Below are positions 59,689 through 64,000 of a DNA stretch of 64,000 nt, in pieces. A program made the position numbers and the translations under genes. The notes beneath the pieces are model-generated. The model searched no databases and was not told the origin of the DNA. It saw only the letters and a list, made by a program, of their open reading frames with translations. The DNA comes from Candidatus Latescibacterota bacterium (GTDB lineage: Bacteria; Latescibacterota; UBA2968; UBA8231), in the NCBI GenBank assembly GCA_022819745.1, contig JAJEGS010000045.1, forward strand, positions 56,611 to 120,610, written 5' to 3'. Position 1 is the first letter of the stretch. Each line of letters begins with the position of its first letter.

Positions 59689-62346
59689 TCACTGGTAAAT
59701 GGGATTGGGTTTCGCCGGATCAATCGCTAGGTCTTTCATGGCTTGGACGACCGCGTCGCTTTCGATTTGTCCCTCGCGCACCAGTGCGCTCAAGGCTCCT
59801 AGGACGATGAAGCGGTAATCGACCTCGAAGTGATCGCGCAGGGCCTCGCGGGTCTCACTGCGGCCGAAGCCATCGGTGCCGAGGGAGACGGGCGGGTTGG
59901 GAAACCAGCGGGCAATGGATTCCGGGAGGGCCTTGACGTAATCCGAAGCCATGACGTACACGCCGCGCTCTTTGGCTAGGCATTGTTCTATGTAGCTGAG
60001 CCGAGGCTCTCCGCTGGGGTGCATACGGTTCCAACGCTCGGCATTGAGGGCGTCGCGGTGCAGGGCCTTGTAGCTGGTGATGCTCCAGACATCGGCACTG
60101 ACTTGGTATTTTTCTTCGAGGAGGCTTTGTGCTTTGAGGGCGCTGTTGATGATCGCGCCGCTGCCGAAAAGGTGGGCTTTGAGTCGGGCGCGTTTCTTGG
60201 CCGAGGGTTTGAACTTGTACATGCCTTTGAGAATGCCTTCTTCGACGCCGTCGGGCATCTCCGGCATGGAATAGATGTCGTTTTCGACCGTCAGGTAGTA
60301 GAACACGTCCTCCTGCTCGACGTACATGCGGCGGATGCCCTCGCGGATGATGACGGCGATTTCGTAGCCAAAGGCTGGATCGTAGGCTTCGAGATTGGGC
60401 ACTGGATAGGCCAACAGGTGGCTGTGCCCGTCCTCGTGTTGCAGCCCCTCGCCGTTGAGCGTGGTGCGCCCGGCCGTGCCGCCGACCATGAAGCCCTTGA
60501 CCCGCATGTCGCCGGCTAGCCAGACCAGATCGCCGATGCGCTGCATCCCGAACATCGAGTAGTAGATGAAGAAGGGAATGGTGTTGATGCCGTGGGTGGC
60601 ATAGGCCGAGCCGGCCGCGATAAAGGAGGACATAGAGCCGGCCTCGGTGATGCCTTCTTCGAGTATCTGGCCGTCTTTGGCCTCTTTGTAGTAAGTGATG
60701 ACGTCTTTATCGACCGGCTCGTATAGCTGGCCTAGGCTCGAATAGATTCCGAACTGGCGAAAGAGTGGCTCCATGCCGAAGGTGCGCGATTCATCGGGAA
60801 CGATGGGGACGACTAAATTGCCGATTTGCTTGTCTTGCATGAGTTTGCGCATGACCGCGACAAAGGCCATGGTCGTGGCAAACTCGCGCTTGCCCGAGCT
60901 CTTTTTGAATTCTTCCCACAGCGTTTCCGGCGGCATGGCCAGTGGAGGGGCCGTTACCTGTCGCTGGGGCACGTACCCGCCGAGGCTTTCCCGTCGCTGG
61001 CGGATGTACTGGATTTCCGGGCTGTCGTCCGGGGGCCGGTAGAAGGGCGTCTCCGCGACCTCGTCGTCCGAGATGGGGATGCCGAAGCGGGTGCGGAAAA
61101 GGCGGATCTCGTCCTCGTTGAGCTTCTTTTGCTGATGGGTGATGTTCTTGCCCTCGCCGGCTTCGCCCATGCCGTAGCCCTTGATGGTCTTGGCGAGAAT
61201 GACGGTGGGCGCGCTTTTTTGGGCAATGGCTTGCTGGTAGGCGGCATAGACCTTTTCTGGATCGTGGCCGCCGCGCCGCATTTTCTGTAGTTGTTCGTCC
61301 GAGTAGTCCTCGACCATTGCAGCTAGTTTGGGGTCGGTGCCGAAGAAGTCGTGGCGGATGTAGCTGCCGTCGGAGACCGAGTACTTTTGGTACTGGCCAT
61401 CGACGACCTCGTTCATGCGCTGGGCTAAGCTGCCGTCGGCGTCTTGTTCCAAGAGCGGATCCCAGTCGTCGCCCCAGATCACCTTGATGACGTTCCAGCC
61501 AGCGCCGCGGAAGATCGCTTCGAGTTCTTGTATTATCTTCCCATTGCCGCGCACCGGGCCGTCGAGGCGCTGGAGGTTGCAGTTTACTACCCAGATGAGG
61601 TTGTTGAGCTGTTCGCGCGCAGCGAGGGTGAGCGCGCCCAAGCTCTCGGGCTCATCGCACTCGCCGTCGCCCAAAAAGGCCCACACCTTGCTGTCGTCAG
61701 CGGGCTTGAGGCCGCGGTTTTCTAGGTAGCGGTTGAAGCGCGCCTGATAGATCGAAAGGATGGGGCCTAAGCCCATAGACACGGTTGGAAACTGCCAAAA
61801 GTCCGGCATTAGCCAAGGATGCGGATAGGAGGCGAGGCCACCGCCTTCTTGCAACTCGCGGCGGAAATTTTCCAACTGGTGTTGGTTGAGGCGACCTTCG
61901 ACGAAGGCGCGGGCGTACATGCCGGGGGAAGCGTGCCCTTGGAAGTATATCTGGTCGCCGGGATGGCCGTTGCTCGGGGCGCGGAAAAAGTGGTTGTAGC
62001 CGACCTCGTAGAGGGTGGCTGAAGAGGCGTAAGTCGAGATGTGGCCGCCGACGTTGGAGTCGTGATTGGCGCGCACGACCATGGCCATGGCGTTCCAGCG
62101 CACAATGCTTTTGATCCGTCGCTCAATCTCGCGGCTACCCGGATAGGGGGGTTGCTGATCGCGGGGAATGGTGTTGATGTAGGGCGTATTGACGCTGAAG
62201 GGCGTGCCGACTCCGGCTTCTGCGGCGTGGGTTTGGAGCTGTTGTAGGAGCTTGAGTACCTGCGCGGGCGTCCTATGGGCCAGCACGTAATCGAGAGATT
62301 CGAGCCACTCGCTCACTTCGGCTTGTAGTTCTTGGGCGTTGCTCAT
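59689..62346 (-). CDS. aceE: Pyruvate dehydrogenase E1, homodimeric
   Basis: 885 residues, the size of the single-chain AceE type. Thiamine-diphosphate motif FLGDGECDEPESLGALTLAAREQLNNLIWVVNCN (GDG...N). N-terminal NAMAMVVRANHDSNVGGHISTYASSATLYEVGYNHFF and the later GTAGRTTLNGEGLQHEDGHSHL are typical of the family. It decarboxylates pyruvate and loads acetyl on the E2 lipoyl group. First gene of aceE-aceF-lpdA; the promoter region is shared with the divergent DUF4159 gene. Confidence 0.96.
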   Translation of the reverse strand: MSNAQELQAEVSEWLESLDYVLAHRTPAQVLKLLQQLQTHAAEAGVGTPFSVNTPYINTIPRDQQPPYPGSREIERRIKSIVRWNAMAMVVRANHDSNVGGHISTYASSATLYEVGYNHFFRAPSNGHPGDQIYFQGHASPGMYARAFVEGRLNQHQLENFRRELQEGGGLASYPHPWLMPDFWQFPTVSMGLGPILSIYQARFNRYLENRGLKPADDSKVWAFLGDGECDEPESLGALTLAAREQLNNLIWVVNCNLQRLDGPVRGNGKIIQELEAIFRGAGWNVIKVIWGDDWDPLLEQDADGSLAQRMNEVVDGQYQKYSVSDGSYIRHDFFGTDPKLAAMVEDYSDEQLQKMRRGGHDPEKVYAAYQQAIAQKSAPTVILAKTIKGYGMGEAGEGKNITHQQKKLNEDEIRLFRTRFGIPISDDEVAETPFYRPPDDSPEIQYIRQRRESLGGYVPQRQVTAPPLAMPPETLWEEFKKSSGKREFATTMAFVAVMRKLMQDKQIGNLVVPIVPDESRTFGMEPLFRQFGIYSSLGQLYEPVDKDVITYYKEAKDGQILEEGITEAGSMSSFIAAGSAYATHGINTIPFFIYYSMFGMQRIGDLVWLAGDMRVKGFMVGGTAGRTTLNGEGLQHEDGHSHLLAYPVPNLEAYDPAFGYEIAVIIREGIRRMYVEQEDVFYYLTVENDIYSMPEMPDGVEEGILKGMYKFKPSAKKRARLKAHLFGSGAIINSALKAQSLLEEKYQVSADVWSITSYKALHRDALNAERWNRMHPSGEPRLSYIEQCLAKERGVYVMASDYVKALPESIARWFPNPPVSLGTDGFGRSETREALRDHFEVDYRFIVLGALSALVREGQIESDAVVQAMKDLAIDPAKPNPIYQ

Positions 62347-62428
62347 GGCTGAAATAATTCCTTTGCGTAGGCCGTTTTATAGGTCAAAAAAAGATAACAA
62401 GCACCTGTTTTCTTGGCAAAAAACCGTT

Positions 62429-62457
62429 TTGTTACAATCAGTTATATATATTATAGA
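62429..62457 (+). promoter_or_regulatory. Promoter of the DUF4159 gene
   Basis: TTGTTA (62429-62434), 17-base AT-rich spacer, TATAGA (62452-62457), 46 bases before the GTG start. It lies in the 157-base gap divergent from aceE. Confidence 0.5.
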
Positions 62458-62503
62458 TACTGCTCGCACGCGCTGATGGGCGGCGCAGAAAGAGAGACTC
62501 CCC

Positions 62504-64000
62504 GTGCGCAGACACCGAACCGCCTATATCTGTTTGCTGGCATCGCTGCTTTTGCATCTGACCGCGCTTTATCTAGGAAATCACCTGTGGCGCGACGAGT
62601 TGGACGCGGAAGCCTTCCGCGTGCGCCTCGCCCGCATCCCGCCGCAGTTTAAACCCCCTCGCCCGATTCCCTTGCCTCCCCTGGACGTAGAGGCGTTGAA
62701 AGTGGAGATGGAGTATCTACGGGCCGATCAGCCGGCTGTGGCCGTCCGCGACCCCAATTTAGAAAGCGAGGCGACCCCGCCCGAGATAGAGTCGCCGACG
62801 GCCCCCTTGGCGTTGGCCGAGATGGCCGTTGGCGCGAAGGAAGATGCGCCAATTTTGGAGCGCGAAGAGATGATTTCGCCTTCGTCGTTGGGGTTGGCTG
62901 ATAGCATGGGCGTGGCCTCGATGGATCTGTTGCGGCTAGAGGACATGGCTCGGGCTAACAAGGATCACGCCGCGGTCATTCCCAGTCGGGCGACGCGGCG
63001 CGACTTGTCTGGCTACGTGAACTTCACTCAGTTGCGCGTCTATGGGGCTGGCTCGGGTCGGGGTGCACTCGACGCCCTGAGCCGCTACTTGCGCGACCAC
63101 ACCCACCTGCTGGCGCGAGTGCGGGACCAGACCTACGAGTACTTCTTGTCGGAGCAATTGCTCAAGGATCCCATCCACTTTCTCTTTGAGGACTCCTTGT
63201 CTGCCTATGACCCGAACCTCCTGACCAAGTTCAGTGCGGAGGAGAAGGCGCTTTTGGGCCGCTATCTGCGCGAGGGTGGCTTCCTGTTTATCGAGGGTAA
63301 CAGCCGCCGTACCAACCACTATTTGCGCGAAATGAAGGATCAACTGCGCGAGATTTTGGGGTCTGGGGCGCGCTTGGCACCCATCCCGACCTCACATCCG
63401 ATATATCATTCCTTTTACGAGTTCGGCGGCGGCTTTCCCGGCGAGGATAAATCGCGCCTTGAGGACTCCGGCGACAATCCCTCTTGGTATTATCCAGTCA
63501 ACAATCGCTATGAGGTTTTGGCCTTGCAGGAAGAACAGGAAGCCACCCTTTTCGGAGCCAGCGCTCTAAGCACGGACTTACCACCACCAGAGGGGTTGTG
63601 GGGCGTCGAACTGGATGGCGAGTTGGTCGCCGTGTTAAGCGACTTATGGTTAGGGAATTATTGGCAGGCTAGCTTCAACACGGAAGACGAAGAAACGCCG
63701 CCGGCGACCTACGCGCTGATGGCGGGGACCAACATCTTGGTCTATGCGCTGACGCGCAAAAGCGGCATCACGCCCCAACTGCCGCCGCCAGCTTGGACGC
63801 CGGAACAAAGGCCCGTGGCCATGGTGCAAGAAGCTCCGCTAGCTGTCGACATCGCCACGGCCGACGAGTTGCTCTTCGACGATCTCGACGCTTGGCTAGC
63901 CTTGGTGGTAGCCCCCATCGGCAGCGAGATCACAGAGGACATCACCGTGCGCTTGGACGGCCGCTACTCGCTCGAATTGCTCAAGCGCGGCTATCAGGGA
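62504..64000 (+). CDS. DUF4159 domain protein with TonB-like N-terminus, cut by window edge
   Basis: From GTG 62504 the frame is open to the last base, 499 codons, so the C-terminus lies outside. An N-terminal membrane anchor (AYICLLASLLLHLTALYLG), a Pro-rich stretch (PPQFKPPRPIPLPPLDVEAL) and then an acidic spacer resemble TonB/VWA-type periplasmic proteins. About residues 165-410 read as DUF4159: FTQLRVYG, LLGRYLREGGFLFIEGN, PTSHPIYHSFYEFGGGFPG. DUF4159 proteins occur near MoxR/VWA gene sets of unknown role. GTG chosen because the frame begins with RRHRTAYICLL. Confidence 0.78.
   Translation, partial: MRRHRTAYICLLASLLLHLTALYLGNHLWRDELDAEAFRVRLARIPPQFKPPRPIPLPPLDVEALKVEMEYLRADQPAVAVRDPNLESEATPPEIESPTAPLALAEMAVGAKEDAPILEREEMISPSSLGLADSMGVASMDLLRLEDMARANKDHAAVIPSRATRRDLSGYVNFTQLRVYGAGSGRGALDALSRYLRDHTHLLARVRDQTYEYFLSEQLLKDPIHFLFEDSLSAYDPNLLTKFSAEEKALLGRYLREGGFLFIEGNSRRTNHYLREMKDQLREILGSGARLAPIPTSHPIYHSFYEFGGGFPGEDKSRLEDSGDNPSWYYPVNNRYEVLALQEEQEATLFGASALSTDLPPPEGLWGVELDGELVAVLSDLWLGNYWQASFNTEDEETPPATYALMAGTNILVYALTRKSGITPQLPPPAWTPEQRPVAMVQEAPLAVDIATADELLFDDLDAWLALVVAPIGSEITEDITVRLDGRYSLELLKRGYQG

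Noticed and set aside
1..64000. CRISPR arrays, tRNA and rRNA genes
   Set aside because: No regularly spaced repeats, cloverleaf-like segments or rRNA signature stretches were noticed by eye. A tRNA/CRISPR program would be decisive.

Overview
The window looks like a chromosomal segment of an uncultured, GC-rich, diderm bacterium. It carries a TonB-type protein, a lytic transglycosylase and a homodimeric pyruvate dehydrogenase. It also has many enolase-superfamily enzymes, phytanoyl-CoA dioxygenases, short-chain dehydrogenases and sugar isomerase-like proteins. This gene mix, together with a deoxysugar-type bacterial microcompartment (BMC), recalls Latescibacterota or Poribacteria-like genomes, but that placement is an inference from gene content only.

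Layout. 1-4828 (minus strand): a large membrane protein that runs off the left edge, an M28-peptidase/AAC(3)-acetyltransferase fusion and a small HTH protein. 4829-5493: no protein gene, but terminators and hairpins that look like small RNAs. 5494-6621: L-rhamnose mutarotase and an FAH-family hydrolase. 6691-13417: a BMC operon driven by a good sigma-70-like promoter, encoding aldehyde dehydrogenase, a pentameric vertex protein, PduL, four BMC-domain shell proteins (one with four BMC domains in a single chain), a Cys-rich protein and an NAL/DapA-family aldolase with an N-terminal module shared with the Cys-rich protein. A glycine-oxidase-like flavoprotein and a second NAL-family aldolase follow (13463-15514).

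15511-20036: accessory genes (HNH nuclease, DUF3800, DUF5677-like, orphan HigA, PcfJ-like) with traces of duplication. 20037-26376: LON-domain protein, DtxR-type regulator diverging from a Mn/Fe/Zn ABC importer whose two permeases both end in DtxR-like domains, and a TonB-like protein. 26377-33530: SUI1 factor, two phytanoyl-CoA dioxygenases, an enolase-superfamily enzyme, a CadI/ArsI-like protein, fructose-1,6-bisphosphatase, a sugar isomerase-like protein and an Nramp-related transporter.

33546-41397: a defence island with a 1338-residue type IIG-like restriction-methylation protein, an AT-rich membrane protein, a UPF0175 antitoxin-like gene, a HigB/HigA pair with its own promoter and operator, and a two-gene type II restriction-modification system. 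41402-53374: eukaryotic-type HisA, enolase-superfamily enzymes, RsmD, sarcosine-oxidase-like flavoprotein, SDRs, an isopropylmalate-dehydrogenase-like enzyme, two tandem P1/DmpA peptidases, MutY and a DUF368 membrane protein. 53386-54215: an unrecognised gene pair. 54358-62346: lytic transglycosylase and the pyruvate dehydrogenase operon (aceE-aceF-lpd). 62504-64000: a DUF4159 protein cut by the right edge.

Most interesting is the BMC locus. The known deoxysugar BMCs cleave sugar phosphates with a class II aldolase. This one has an NAL/DapA-superfamily aldolase, next to a rhamnose mutarotase and an FAH hydrolase. That suggests a compartment that cleaves a non-phosphorylated 2-keto-3-deoxy sugar acid and processes the resulting aldehyde (for example lactaldehyde) to an acyl-CoA and acyl phosphate. 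No tRNA, rRNA or CRISPR array was recognised.
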